From Pseudorasbora parva (taxonomy: Eukaryota > Chordata > Actinopteri > Cypriniformes > Gobionidae), in the NCBI RefSeq assembly GCF_024679245.1, contig NC_090179.1, positions 1,151,501 to 1,215,500 on the forward strand: a stretch of DNA of 64,000 nucleotides, in the 5' to 3' direction. Position 1 is the stretch's first letter; each line of letters starts with the position of its first letter. A program made the translations under genes and the position numbers. The notes under the pieces are model-generated. The model made no database searches. It saw only the letters and a list, made by a program, of their open reading frames with translations, and was not told the origin of the DNA. Positions 1-12,208 of this stretch are shown here, piece by piece.

Positions 1-593
1 TGCATTTTTACATGATTTGTTATTTGTTCTATTTTTTATATCTTTGCATTATATATGCAAATGTTTACTCATTAGAAATAATCTTATCTTGTTCATATAA
101 TTCAGTGTCACCTATCAACCTGTAAGTTTTGCTGCACAGCAATGAAGGTACTCTTTACAAGACGTATTGTGTCCTTAATAATGGCATCAGAATGCAGCCA
201 AAGCACATGATGGTAATAAGAAGATGGCTATAATTAATTGTAAATCATCCAAAATAAATGCCATGATCATTACATTTTATACAGGTGTTACTATATTGAT
301 TTTGTAAAAGGTGATCAGCAACCAAATATTGATAATATGGAAGTTACTGCCTTTTGCCTTGGCATGACTCCACATTTTTTGCAGACAATACAAAGGCAGA
401 GTGCAGTAACTTCAAAATAGGGTGTGTGTGTGTGTGTGTGTATTTTGTTATGATTTTATTGAATGCATTGTTCTTGTATTGTCTTTTACTTTGGAATTTT
501 AAGAGCAATAAACATATATTGCAATGTTAAGGAATTAGTTTTTTTCATTCAGATAATTAAATCAACATGTATAAATTGCTATTAGGCAATTAA
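1..593. other. AT-rich non-coding stretch with a (GT)n microsatellite
   Basis: No convincing coding region is visible on either strand. A short (GT)10 run sits at about 422-441 and an AATAAA hexamer at 507-512. The hexamer would fit a 3' untranslated end or the tail of a decayed element, but there is no attached reading frame, so it is not called as a gene end. Confidence 0.5.
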
Positions 594-727
594 TGGGGAG
601 ATAATCGGTAATCGAATGGAATCGTAACCGAATCGGACAGGAAAAATTAATAGTTAGATTAATCGATGCATCGAAAAAATAATCGCTAGATTAATCGTTT
701 AAAAAATAATCGTTTATCCCAGCCCTA
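594..727 (-). mobile_element. hAT-like transposon end fragment
   Basis: The segment is built of repeated ATTAATCG/AATCG words and ends at 727 with a sequence whose reverse complement starts TAGGGCTGGGATAAACG. A TAGGGCTGGG terminus followed by ATCG-rich subterminal repeats is typical of non-autonomous hAT elements in fish. The opposite end was not found, so this is a fragment or a single recognisable terminus. Family assignment is from remembered consensus, not a search. Confidence 0.5.
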
Positions 728-3546
728 CTCTCCATCCCTTCACCCTCCATCCCTCCCATTGTTCCTCATCTGCTTCATGCCCTCCTGGACAGTTTGCGGA
801 AGGGGATCCTGGAATCCACTCGTTAAGGTGGAAAGGGGGTTCTGTCATGTGTTCCCTTTGTTCTATGTTCAAGAACATTTATTTTGATATCCTTTTTTTT
901 CTCCTGTGGTTTGTTCCCATTTTGCTTTTGACTGCATCCGAAAACTGAAAATGCTGCCTTAGCAGGATGTATTCCAAGGTAGGAAGGCACGTCCAAATCC
1001 AATGTTGGCTTCACTTCATGTGTCCTGAGAGACCTTCATCTGATTGCTTTTTGAAGGCAGCATATGTGTATCATTCGGTGCCTTTGATATCCCACAGTTA
1101 TATGCGTTCCATTCTTTGACAATTGAGCTAAAAAGTAAAGATGGCATCTGAAAGTTGAGGTTGGTGGTCAGTTTGTATGTAAATGTAAGTTTTTGACCAA
1201 CATTTTCTACTTTTGATATCATATAGCAAGAAATTAATATTGTGCTAATTAAATATTTGCTTAGTTGTCAGCTGCATACGTTTTCGGATTCCTTTATCTT
1301 GATAATTTACCTTGTTAGTTACCAAATCACCATCACCTGTCCCTCATTAGACTCTTCTTCTCTCCTAGGGTTATTTGTACAATTGTGTTTCAGTCAGTGT
1401 TTGTATGTCCTTGACTTAAGTGAATCTCTTGTGTTCCCCTTGTTTGGATTATTGTCATCGGTTTCCAGTTTGGGTTATTTTTGTATTTTGTGTTTGCTGC
1501 TTGCTAATAGATCTCACTCTTCATCCCTGCTACACCTTGTGACAGTATGCCAAGGGAGGGGAAAATAAATATTCTTAAAACGATTTAAAAGTGTCTGGCT
1601 TGAAAGCTCCTGTGGGCAAACAAAACACTGTTTTTCTTGAGTTTAAGAAAGAAATGTTCCACCGAGGAAGCGCTCAATCAGGTTCAGGTGTCAAGATGCC
1701 TGTAGGCATGTTCCCTAGAGAGAAGGTAGAAAAGTGGGAAAAGTGGAGTAGATGTATTAGAATGTAAGCAGCCATGCTTTGGCAGAACTGCAGCTGACCA
1801 GACGAGTGCTTCTGTTTCTCTGGAGGTGGATAAAACGTATTCTTTCCCTTACTGAACTGTTGATGAACCTGGATTATTTTACATGAGTATGTGAGTGTCA
1901 ACAGAAATACATTTACATAAAACACATGCTGTCCTGTTTGTGTACTGTATGTTAATGTTGATTTCAGAGTATTAAAATCCATAGAATCCCATTACAAGTG
2001 CATTACAATAAACTCAAGCTTGTCTTTACAAATCCAGAATAAGAAGGCTATATTGCACACAAGCACACAAAGGCAAATACTGTACAAGATACAAAATATA
2101 ATGAATATACAGAAAAAAATGGGGAAAAAATACATTCATTGTGATATACACAATTCCACAAATGTACAAGTTGTTATTGATGTGGGTGTATAGGACAGTG
2201 CTGGAGGGACTGAGGGACGAGTCAAACATTAGTTACCTGTGTTAATCAACAGAGCTTAATTTAAACCCAGAACAAAAATAACAACAGACTCAACGGGTTC
2301 AAATATTGAAATATCTTTAAAACTAGATCTTCGAACTAGACTGGCATATAAACAGTAAGACTTGGCAAATGTTTTAACCTTACTAATTTTGAATCGATTT
2401 ATAAAGTGAATTCACAATATATCATCTGAAAACATGACATGTATGCATTTCTTGTAAATACTAGAGGAACCTACAGAACACCTGCTGTGCATTTATTCAC
2501 ACATTTGTGTATTAATTCATCATCAGTCTGTCACCACCATCTAAATGCTCAATAATATGCATAATTCTTTCCCAGAGGGTGACAGTGCAATACGATTATG
2601 GGAGTGGCCCTTTAAATCACAGACACCCTCTCTATGGCTTACACCATACTACGTGTCTCACACACTATCTCTCCAGAATGAGATGTGATGTTACATTTAC
2701 AAGACATTTTTATGTTGTCAGAGACACATACTTTACCACATTAGCAAAATCAGAGTAGGTTGGCGGGTGTGCAGTAAAATAGTTTAATTGGATTGTGCAG
2801 TACATTAATGGTTATTTATCGCACATCACAAATACGATTTCTTTAATGTCTCAAAATATTTTCAAACTAAAATGTTTCACCTGAGAAAAAGACCCCAGAG
2901 GACAAATGTACCAGATGTGTGTAAATTTACGATAGCCTAGTTGTAAAGTAAAATAAGGCAAATAATCCTAAATCCAGGCAAGACACAACAAAGGGAAATT
3001 GCTTAGAATTTCACACCAGGCAAACAATACATTGCAATGAACAAAGGCAATCAGGTTCCTTAAATAGAAAGGAGAAACCATATGACAGGAACAGAGAATA
3101 GAGTTCACAGCATGAGAGGGCATCCTCTGGCGGTTAGGAGGGGAAAACTCAGGTTGGAATGTCACAATGTGGTTACATAGTGAATTGTTGACATACGTTT
3201 AAAATGAATATTTATGGAAAATTACCAGGAGGAATGATTGGGGTACTACTGTTTTGCTGTAAGTTACATCAGGCAAAAAAAAAAAGAGTTAGAATCTACC
3301 CTAATGGGATAAACTAAAATTCACGTGTGTCCCTTCTACTTACCAATTAAAAGGCAGCTATTGGATCATTGAGGGTAAATGTCATGTTACCTTAAAATCT
3401 GGAAAATGTAGATGAGACGCAGAACAAGGAGTGTCTGTTAAAAGGGTACATTTATCCTTTTCTGATGGGGAGATTATAATTGGGTGCTTCTCCATTCCAG
3501 TGCTGTGATTGGCTGCTGGCATCAGATGGGGCACACACAGATACAG
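728..3546. other. Non-coding stretch without recognisable gene
   Basis: Only short open frames of about 60-108 codons occur, with no family resemblance and no supporting splice structure. The part at 1320-1560 resembles leader sequence often found in decayed fish LTR retrotransposons, but no LTR pair, primer site or coding motif is visible. A short poly-A run lies near 3275-3287. Confidence 0.5.
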
Positions 3547-3679
3547 GCTTAATATGAAAATATTTTCTGGTTTTAGTAAGAACCCAAACTGCTGTGTTTT
3601 GGACCAACTGGAGTTGGTTTATTAAGAGTAGAGCATTACAACTATCTATAGTTGAGGTAATGAATGCATTAACTAGCAT
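3547..3679 (-). pseudogene. LINE (L2-type) reverse transcriptase C-terminal scrap
   Basis: The minus-strand translation reads FITSTIDSCNALL, then LQLVQNTAVWVLTKTRK. This matches the post-catalytic region of L2/CR1-type non-LTR reverse transcriptases, where the family shows FISSRLDYCNALL and LQ.VQNAAARVLT. Only about 45 residues survive. The catalytic motifs are absent, and a short deletion between the two motifs removes several residues usually found there. It sits directly beside the TTAA-flanked element at 3694, so the transposon landed next to or in this LINE remnant. It is non-functional. Confidence 0.7.
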
Positions 3680-3849
3680 ATGTCATCATTTAAAGGTACA
3701 CTATGCAACTTTCCGTCCACTAGAGGGCACCTATTCAAAACAAAGGTGTAGTTTGATGACGCCAAGTGTGAGCGCAGTATCTTAGGACATGTGGTCTTCA
3801 CCTCACAGCCGGTGGAAAATAGGACTCGGGCAGAAATCACGTTCATGAA

Positions 3850-5532
3850 TGCGGTTATTAACGTTACTGTAGTGTAAAGCAGAGCGGGACCGAGTGTTGT
3901 GGAGCTAAGCACGGCCGCTGGAGCGATTGGTTATTAACGTTACTGTAGTGTGAAGCAGAGCAGGGGCGAGTGTCGAGGAGCTGAGCACGGCCGCTGGAGC
4001 GATTTGTTATTAACGTTACTGTAGTGTGAAGCAGAGCAGGACCGAGTGTTGTGGAGCTGTGCACGGCCGCTGGAGCGATTGGTTATTAACGTTACTGTAG
4101 TGTAAAGCAGAGCAGGGGCGAGTGTTATGGAGCTGAGCACGGCCGCTGGAGGGATTGGTTATTAACGTTGCTGTAGAGAAGCAGAGCAGGAGCGAGTGTT
4201 GAGGAGCTGAGCACTGCTGCTGGAGCGATTGGTTATTAACGTTACTGTAGTGAAGCAGAGCAGGAGCGAGTGTTGAGGAGCTGAGCACGGCTGCTGGAGC
4301 GATTGGTTATTAACGTTACTGTAGTGAAGCAGAGCAGGAGCGAGTGTTGAGGAGCTGAGCACGGCCACTGGAGCGATTGGTTATTAACGTTACTGTAGTG
4401 TGAAGCAGAGCAGGAGCGAGTGTTGAGAAGCTGAGCACGGCTGCTGGAGCGATTGGTTATTAACGTTACTGTAGTGTGAAGCAGAGCAGGACCGAGTGTT
4501 GAGGAGCTGAGCACGGCTGCTGGACCGATTGGTTATTAACGTTACTGTAGTGTAAAGCAGAGCAGGACCGAGTGTTGAGGAGCTCAGCACGGCTGCTTGA
4601 GCGATTGGTTATTAACGTTACTGTAGTGTGAAGCAGAGCAGGGGCGAGTGTTGAGGAGCTGAGCACAGCTGCTGGAGCGATTGGTTATTAACGTTACTGT
4701 AGTGAAGCAGAGCAGGAGCGAGTGTTGAGGAGCTGAGCACGGCTGCTGGAGCGATTGGTGATTAACGTTACTGTAGTGTAAAGCAGAGCAGGACGGAGTG
4801 TTGAGGAGCTGAGCACGGCTGCTGGAGCGATTGGTTATTAACGTTACTGTAGTGTAAAGCAGCGCAGGAGCGAGTGTTGTGGAGCTGAGCACGACCACTG
4901 GAGCGATTGGTTATTAACGTTACTGTAGTGTGAAGCAGAGCAGGACCGAGTGTTGTGGAGCTTAGCACAGACGTTTTAGCGATTGGTTATTAACGTTACT
5001 GTAGTGTAAAGCAGAGCAGGACCGAGTGTTGAGGAGCTGAGCACGGCCGCTGGAGGGATTGGTTATTAATGTTACTGTAGTGAAGCAGAGCAGGACCAAG
5101 TGTTGTGGAGCTGAGCACGGCCGCTGGAGCGTTTGGTTATTAATGTTACTGTAGTGTGAAGCAGAGCAGGACCGAGTGTTGAGGAGCTGAGCACGGCCGC
5201 TGGAGGGATTGGTTATTAACGTTACTGTAGTGTAAAGCAGAGCAGGACCGAGTGTTGAGGAGCTGAGCACGGCCACTGGAGCGATTGGTTATTAACGTTA
5301 CTGTAGTGTGAAGCAGAGCAGGACCGAGTGTTGTGGAGCTGAGCACAGACGTTTTAGCGATTGGTTATTAACGTTACTGTACTGTAAAGCAGAGCAGGAG
5401 CGAGTGTTGAGGAGCTGAGCACGGCCGCTGGAGCGATTGGTTATTAACGTTACTGTAGTGAAGCAGAGCAGGAGCGAGTGTTGAGGAGCTGAGCACGACC
5501 GCTGGAGGGATTGGTTATTAACGTTACTGTAG
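3850..5532. repeat. 74/76-bp minisatellite, left block
   Basis: Tandem direct repeats of a 76-bp unit, with a 74-bp variant lacking TG in GTAGTGTGAAGC, run without unique spacers. Each unit contains GCGATTGGTTATTAACG, then GTAGTG..AAGCAGAGCAGGA, then GAGTGTTG.GGAGCTGAGCACGG. About 22 copies lie in this block. Units differ by scattered substitutions and recurrent haplotypes, for example CACAGACGTTTTAGCG in place of CACGGCCGCTGGAGCG. Minus-strand frames of 66-140 codons across it are repeat translations, not genes. Confidence 0.95.
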
Positions 5533-6729
5533 CAGGGTTGCCAACTTTTAAGTTCAGGTTGGAGTGAGATTTTTTTGGGGCCGGGGGGGGGGGGGGGGGG
5601 GGGGGGGGAATGGGTAATGCTTTTGATCTTGATTCAGTATCAGTTTATATCTAGTATATATACTGTACATAATAAGAAAAAATATGTTTGTTTTAGCACT
5701 AGTTTAAACATTTCTTGGGTCAAATTATATGTGCCATTCCTTAATATTCACTTGTGAGTGATTATATAAGTATCATTATTCATAAAAAATATTAGGATGC
5801 AAGTTATTCAAGTTTTGAAATTTCACATTTAAAGAAATCTAGTGTTTGATCATCATATCTAAATATTTTTTAGAATGCAAAGACTGCAATATATTTTTTG
5901 AGCAACTAGATACATGGATATTTATTAAAGAGCCATAAGGCACCTACTGGGTAATGGCATTACAAATAAACATTATTATTTTTTTGCCACAAAATGACTA
6001 ATTTGCCTCTTTGAATTGGAATTCTCTATTTTAACATTAATTACTACACTAATTGTAATATAAATATTAGAAGAAATATATACAAATATTAGAAGAAAAA
6101 TATTTTAAGTGGTGATTTATTGACAATAATTGTTGCACAAATAGTATTTAGTACCAAAAGATCTCCTCAAAATATTCAATAAATATAATTTAATGAGTAT
6201 GAGTGTGACCAATTAGTAAGGAATACCTGAGGGCTAAATACAAGAAAAACATTAATGTTAACAATGTTGAATCTCTATCACTCTCCATAATACGATCCTG
6301 TAAATATGGCTGACTTAATAATCAATACACACTAACACTATGCTGTACTGTTTACCAAAACTTGCAGCAAACATCTATATAGTGAAACTGTTGTGTATTC
6401 GCTTAAGCCATTTAAATGCATTGGCACAGCGCTAGAAGTATTGAGCGCTCATGGGCCACGTGACCAGCGCGCGCCGCAGGGAGACGAGAGCATGCAACTC
6501 CGCTTTTCAACGCCTCTGGCTTTAACATTATGCCACATTAGCGCCAAAACGCTATTTATTGTTTGAATTTCATTAAAACACATTTAAAAAAATTAAAGCT
6601 TATAGCTTTGTTTAATATCAAAAGCAGGTTTGGCAATTTGGCGTGAGATTGAGTTGGGCGGAGTGAGAGCGTGAGACAGAGCCTGAAAGCGTGAGTATCA
6701 CGCCAGATGCGTGAGAGTTGGCAACCCTG
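5533..6729. mobile_element. 1.2-kb TIR element inserted in the minisatellite, 6-bp target duplication
   Basis: The ends are CAGGGTTGCCAACTTTTA on the left and, reverse complemented, CAGGGTTGCCAACTCTCA on the right, so the terminal inverted repeat is about 14-16 bp. The flanks are CTGTAG at 5527-5532 and CTGTAG at 6730-6735. Because the host is a tandem array, the uninterrupted neighbours show the empty site directly (TTACTGTAGTGTAAAG), confirming a 6-bp duplication. The CAGGG terminus looks hAT-like but hAT duplications are 8 bp. No transposase is present; the interior is AT-rich with a 26-bp poly-G tract. Confidence 0.75.
5583..5608. repeat. Poly-G tract
   Basis: An uninterrupted run of 26 G lies near the left end of the 1.2-kb insertion. 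Such runs are prone to assembly and polymerase error, and the length should be treated as approximate. Confidence 0.9.
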
Positions 6730-9700
6730 CTGTAGTGTAAAGCAGAGCAGGACCGAGTGTTGAGGAGCTGAGCACGGCCACTGGAGCGATTGGTTATTAA
6801 AGTTACTGTAGTGTGAAGCAGAGCAGGACCGAGTGTTGAGGAGCTGAGCACAGACGTTTTAGCGATTGGTTATTAACGTTACTGTAGTGTAAAGCAGAGC
6901 AGGAGCGAGTGTTGAGGAGCTGAGCACGGCCGCTGGAGCGATTGGTTATTAACGTTACTGTAGTGAAGCAGAGCAGGACCGAGTGTTGAGGAGCTGAGCA
7001 CGACCGCTGGAGCGATTGGTTATTAACGTTACTGTAGAGAAGCAGAGCAGGAGCGAGTGTTGAGGAGCTGAGCACGGCTGCTGGAGCGATTGGTTATTAA
7101 CGTTACTGTAGTGTAAAGCAGAGCAGGACCGAGTGTTGAGGAGCTGAGCACGGCCGCTGGAGCGATTGGTTATTAACGTTACTGTAGTGTAAAGCAGAGC
7201 AGGAGCGAGTGTTGAGGAGCTGAGCACGGCTGCTGGAGCGATTGGTTATTAACGTTACTGTAGTGAAGAAGAGCAGGACCGAGTGTTGAGGAGCTGAGCA
7301 CGGCCGCTGGAGCGATTGGTTATTAACGTTACTGTAGTGTAAAGCAGAGCAGGACGGAGTGTTGAGGAGCTCAGCACGGCTGCTGGAGCGATTGGTTATT
7401 AACGTTACTGTAGTGTAAAGTAGAGCAGGACCGAGTGTTGTGGTGCTGAGCACGGCAGCTGGAGCGATTGGTTATTAACGTTACTGTAGTGTGAAGCAGA
7501 GCAGGACCGAGTGTTGAGGAGCTGAGCACGGCTGCTGGAGCGATTGGTTATTAACGTTACTGTAGTGTGAAGCAGAGCAGGAGCAAGTGTTGAGGAGCTG
7601 AGCACGGCTGCTGGACCGATTGGTTATTAACGTTACTGTAGTGTGAAGCAGAGCAGGACCAAGTGTTGAGGAGCTGAGCATGGCTGCTGGACCGATTGGT
7701 TATTAACGTTACTGTAGTGTAAAGCAGAGCAGGACCGAGTGTTGAGGAGCAGGAGCGAGTGTTGAGGAGCTGAGCACGACCGCTGGAGCGATTGGTTATT
7801 AACGTTACTGTAGAGAAGCAGAGCAGGAGCGAGTGTTGAGGAGCTGAGCACGGCTGCTGGAGCGATTGGTTATTAACGTTACTGTAGTGAAGCAGAGCAG
7901 GACCGAGTGTTGAGGAGTTGACGGCTGCTGGAGCGATTGGTGATTAACGTTACTGTAGTGTAAAGCAGAGCAGGACGGAGTGTTGAGGAGCTGAGCACGG
8001 CTGCTGGAGCGATTGGTTATTAACGTTACTGTAGTGTAAAGCAGAGCAGGACCGAGTGTTGAGGAGCTGAGCACGGCTGCTGGAGCGATTGGTTATTAAC
8101 GTTACTGTAGTGTGAAGCAGAGCAGGACGGAGTGTTGAGGAGCTGAGCATGACCGCTGGAGCGATTGGTTATTAACGTTACTGTAGTGTAAAGCAGAGCA
8201 GGACTGAGTGTTGTGGAGCTGAGCACGGCTGTTGGAGCGATTGGTTATTAACGTTACTGTAGTGTAAAGCAGCGCAGGACCGAGTGTTGTGGAGCTGAGC
8301 ATGGCCGCTGGAGCGATTGGTTATTAACGTTACTGTAGTGTGAAGCAGAGCAGGACCGAGTGTTGTGGAGCTTAGCACAGACGTTTTAGCGATTGGTTAT
8401 TAACGTTACTGTAGTGTAAAGCAGAGCAGGACCGAGTGTTGAGGAGCTGAGCACGGCCACTGGAGCGATTGGTTATTAACGTTACTGTAGTGTGAAGCAG
8501 AGCAGGACCGAGTGTTGAGGAGCTGAGCACGGCCACTGGAGCGATTGGTTATTAACGTTACTCTAGTGTGAAGCAGAGCAGGACCAAGTGTTGTGGAGCT
8601 TAGCACAGACGTTTTAGCGATTGGTTATTAACGTTACTGTAGTGTAAAGCAGAGCAGGAGCGAGTGTTGAGGAGCTGAGCACGGCCGCTGGAGCGATTGG
8701 TTATTAACGTTACTGTAGTGAAGCAGAGCAGGAGCGAGTGTAGTGGAGCTGAGCACGGCTGCTGGAGCGATTGGTTATTAACGTTACTGTAGTGTAAAGC
8801 AGCGCAGGACTGAGTGTTGTGGAGCTGAGCACGGCCACTGGAGCGATTGGTTATTAACGTTACTGTAGTGTGAAGCAGAGCAGGACTGAGTGTTGTGGAG
8901 CTGAGCACGGCCGCTGGAGGGATTGGTTATTAATGTTACTGTAGTGAAGCAGAGCAGGACCAAGTGTTGTGGAGCTGAGCACGGCCGCTGGAGCGTTTGG
9001 TTATTAATGTTACTGTAGTGTGAAGCAGAGCAGGACCGAGTGTTGAGGAGCTGAGCACGGCCGCTGGAGGGATTGGTTATTAACGTTACTGTAGTGTAAA
9101 GCAGAGCAGGACCGAGTGTTGAGGAGCTGAGCACGGCCACTGGAGCGATTGGTTATTAACGTTACTGTAGTGTGAAGCAGAGCAGGACCGAGTGTTGTGG
9201 AGCTGAGCACAGACGTTTTAGCGATTGGTTATTAACGTTACTGTAGTGGAAAGCAGAGCAGGAGCGAGTGTTGAGGAGCTGAGCACGGCCGCTGGAGCGA
9301 TTGGTTATTAACGTTACTGTAGTGAAGCAGAGCAGGAGCGAGTGTTGAGGAGCTGAGCACGACCGCTGGAGCGATTGGTTATTAACGTTACTGTAGTGAA
9401 GCAGAGCAGGAGCGAGTGTTGAGGAGCTGAGCACGACCGCTGGAGCGATTGGTTATTAACCTTACTGTAGAGAAGCAGAGCAGGAGCGAGTGTTGAGGAG
9501 CTCAGCACGGCTGCTGGAGCGATTGGTTATTAACGTTACTGTAGTGTAAAGCAGAGCAGGGCCGAGTGTTGAGGAGCTGAGCACGGCCGCTGGAGCGATT
9601 GGTTATGAACGTTACTGTAGTGTGAAGCAGAGCAGGAGCGAGTGTTGAGGAGCTGAGCACGGCCGCTGAAGCGATTGGTTATTAACGTTACTGTAGTGTA

Positions 9701-11775
9701 AAGCAGAGCAGGAGTGAGTGTTGAGGAGCTAAGCATGGCCACTGGAGCGACTGGTTATTAACGTTACTGTAGTGAAGCAGAGCAGGAGCGAGTGTTGAGG
9801 AGCTGAGCACGGCTGCTGGAGCGATTGGTTATTAACGTTACTGTAGTGAAGCAGAGCAGGAGCGAGTGTTGAGGAGCTGAGCACGGCTGCTGGAGCGATT
9901 GGTTATTAACGTTACTGTAGTGAAGCAGAGCAGGACCGAGTGTTGTAGAGCTGAGTACAGCTGCTGGAGCGATTGGTTATTAACGTTACTGTAGTGAAGC
10001 AGAGCAGGACCGAGTGTTGAGGAGCTGAGCACGGCTGCTGGAGCGATTGGTTATTAACGTTACTGTAGTGTAAAACAGAGCAGGACCGAGTGTTGAGGAG
10101 CTGAGCATGGCTGCTGGAGCGATTGGTTATTAACGTTACTGTAGTGAAGCAGAGCAGGACCGAGTGTTGAGGAGCTGAGCACGGCCGCTGGAGCGATTGG
10201 TTATTAACGTTACTGTAGTGTAAAGCAGAGCAGGACGGAGTGTTGAGGAGCTCAGCACGGCTGCTGGAGCGATTGGTTATTAACGTTACTGTAGTGTGAA
10301 GCAGAGCAGGACCGAGTGTTGAGGAGCTGAGCACGGCTGCTGGAGCGATTGGTTATTAACGTTACTGTAGTGAAGCAGAGCAGGATCGAGTGTTGTAGAG
10401 CTGAGCACGGCTGCTGGAGCGATTGGTTATTAACGTTACTGTAGAGAAGCAGAGCAGGACCGAGTGTTGAGGAGCTGAGCACGGCTACTGGAGCGATTGG
10501 TTATTAACGTTACTGTAGTGAAGCAGAGCAGGACCAAGTGTTGTGGAGCTGAGCACGGCCGCTGGAGCGATTGGTTATTTACGTTACTGTAGTGTAAAGC
10601 AGAGCAGGACCGAGTGTTGAGGAGCTGAGCACGGCTGCTGGAGCGATTGGTTATTAACGTTACTGTAGTGAAGCAGAGCAGGACCGAGTGTTGTAGAGCT
10701 GAGCACGGCCGCTGGAGCGATTGGTTATTTAAGTTACTGTAGTGTAAAGCAGAGCAGGACCGAGTGTTGTAGAGCTGAGTAGAGCTGCTGGAGCTATTGG
10801 TTATTAACGTTACTGTAGTGAAGCAGAGCAGGAGCGAGTGTTGTGGAGCTGAGCACATGCCGCTGGAGCGATTGGTTATTTACGTTACTGTAGTGTAAAG
10901 CAGAGCAGGACCGAGTGTTGTAGAGCTGAGTACAGCTGCTGGAGCGATTGGTTATTAACGTTACTGTAGTGTAAAGCAGAGCAGGAGCGAGTGTTGAGGA
11001 GCTGAGCACGGCCGCTGGAGCGATTGGTTATTAACGTTACTGTAGTGTGAAGCAGAGCAGGACCGAGTGTTGTAGAGCTGAGTACAGCTGCTGGAGCAAT
11101 TGGTTATTAACGTTACTGTAGTGTAAAGCAGAGCAGGAGCGAGTGTTGTGGAGCTGAGCACGGCTGCTGGAGCGATTGGTTATTAACATTACTGTAGTGA
11201 AGCAGAGCTGGACCGAGTGTTGAGGAGCTGAGCACGGCTGCTGGAGCGATTGGTTATTAACATTACTGTAGTGAAGCAGAGCAGGACCGAGTGTTGTGGA
11301 GCTGAGCACGGCTGCTGGAGCGATTGGTTATTAACATTACTGTAGTGAAGCAGAGCAGGAGCGAGTGTTGAGGAGCTGAGCACGGCTGCTGGAGCGATTG
11401 GTTATTAACATTACTGTAGTGAAGCAGAGCAGGAGCGAGTGTTAAGGAGCTGAGCACGGCTGCTGGAGCGATTGGTTATTAACATTACTGTAGTGAAGCA
11501 GAGCAGGAGCGAGTGTTGAGGAGCTGAGCACGGCTGCTGGAGCGATTGGTTATTAACATTACTGTAGTGAAGCAGAGCAGGACCGAGTGTTGTGGAGCTG
11601 AGCACGGCTGCTGGAGCGATTGGTTATTAACATTACTGTAGTGAAGCAGAGCAGGACCGAGTGTTGAGGAGCTGAGCACGGCCGCTGGAGCGATTGGTTA
11701 TTAACGTTACTGTAGTGAAGCAGAGCAGGACCGAGTGTTGAGGAGCTGAGCACGGCCGCTGGAGCGATTGTTATA
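6730..11775. repeat. 74/76-bp minisatellite, right block
   Basis: This is the continuation of the array after the 1.2-kb insertion, about 67 more units. A run with ATTAACATTACTG instead of ATTAACGTTACTG occupies about 11180-11640, showing local homogenisation. A block around 8910-9375 is nearly identical in unit order to 5045-5510 (shared GCGTTTGGTTATTAATG and CAGACGTTTTAGCG variants). The last unit breaks off in CTGGAGCGATTG before unique transposon sequence. Confidence 0.95.
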
Positions 11776-12208
11776 CAAACACACGGCTTGCGATCACCAG
11801 GACTTTTATTATGATGGGACACAGTCGCCGGGCGCACGCACTTCCGCTTTTTCCGGTCATGAGTATAAGGTAAAGCAGATCTGTTTATCATATTAGAAAC
11901 ATTTGAGTGTGTTTAAAATTATGTTATAACGTTACTCTGTGCGTTCGCTCGGTGACATGTTCACACTGCTAAGAGAAAAGCGCTTCTACAGGATAAATCC
12001 GAGGGTAACGCAAATATGACGCGATTGACAGGCGACAACGTTATGCTGAAACGTCCTGGTCCTGAGTTAAAATAGCAATTTTCTCACAATTTACAAATAG
12101 TTGGAAACATTTGGGATATTGTAAGTACTCAACTGAACAAAATATATAACACTGGCCTAGTGGTTTTTGGATATTTCACTGCAAAAATACTACATAGTGC
12201 ACCTTTAA

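Larger units (their letters stand above)
3694..12204. mobile_element. TTAA-flanked TIR transposon carrying a giant 74/76-bp array
   Basis: The left end reads AGGTACACTATGCAACTTT. The reverse complement of the right end reads AGGTGCACTATGTAGTATT, so the termini are imperfect inverted repeats of about 20 bp. TTAA sits immediately outside both ends (3690-3693 and 12205-12208), which is the target duplication of piggyBac and Kolobok superfamilies. No transposase is visible, so it is non-autonomous. About 80 percent of its 8.5 kb is the minisatellite described separately. Unique sequence remains at the two edges (3694-3849 and 11776-12204). Superfamily is left open between piggyBac and Kolobok. 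Confidence 0.75.

Noticed and set aside
3673..11891. Dozens of minus-strand frames of 64-140 codons (MLSSSTLGPALL..TVTLITNRSS)
   Set aside because: They are the translation of the 74/76-bp minisatellite in rotating frames. No promoter, start context or constraint is visible.
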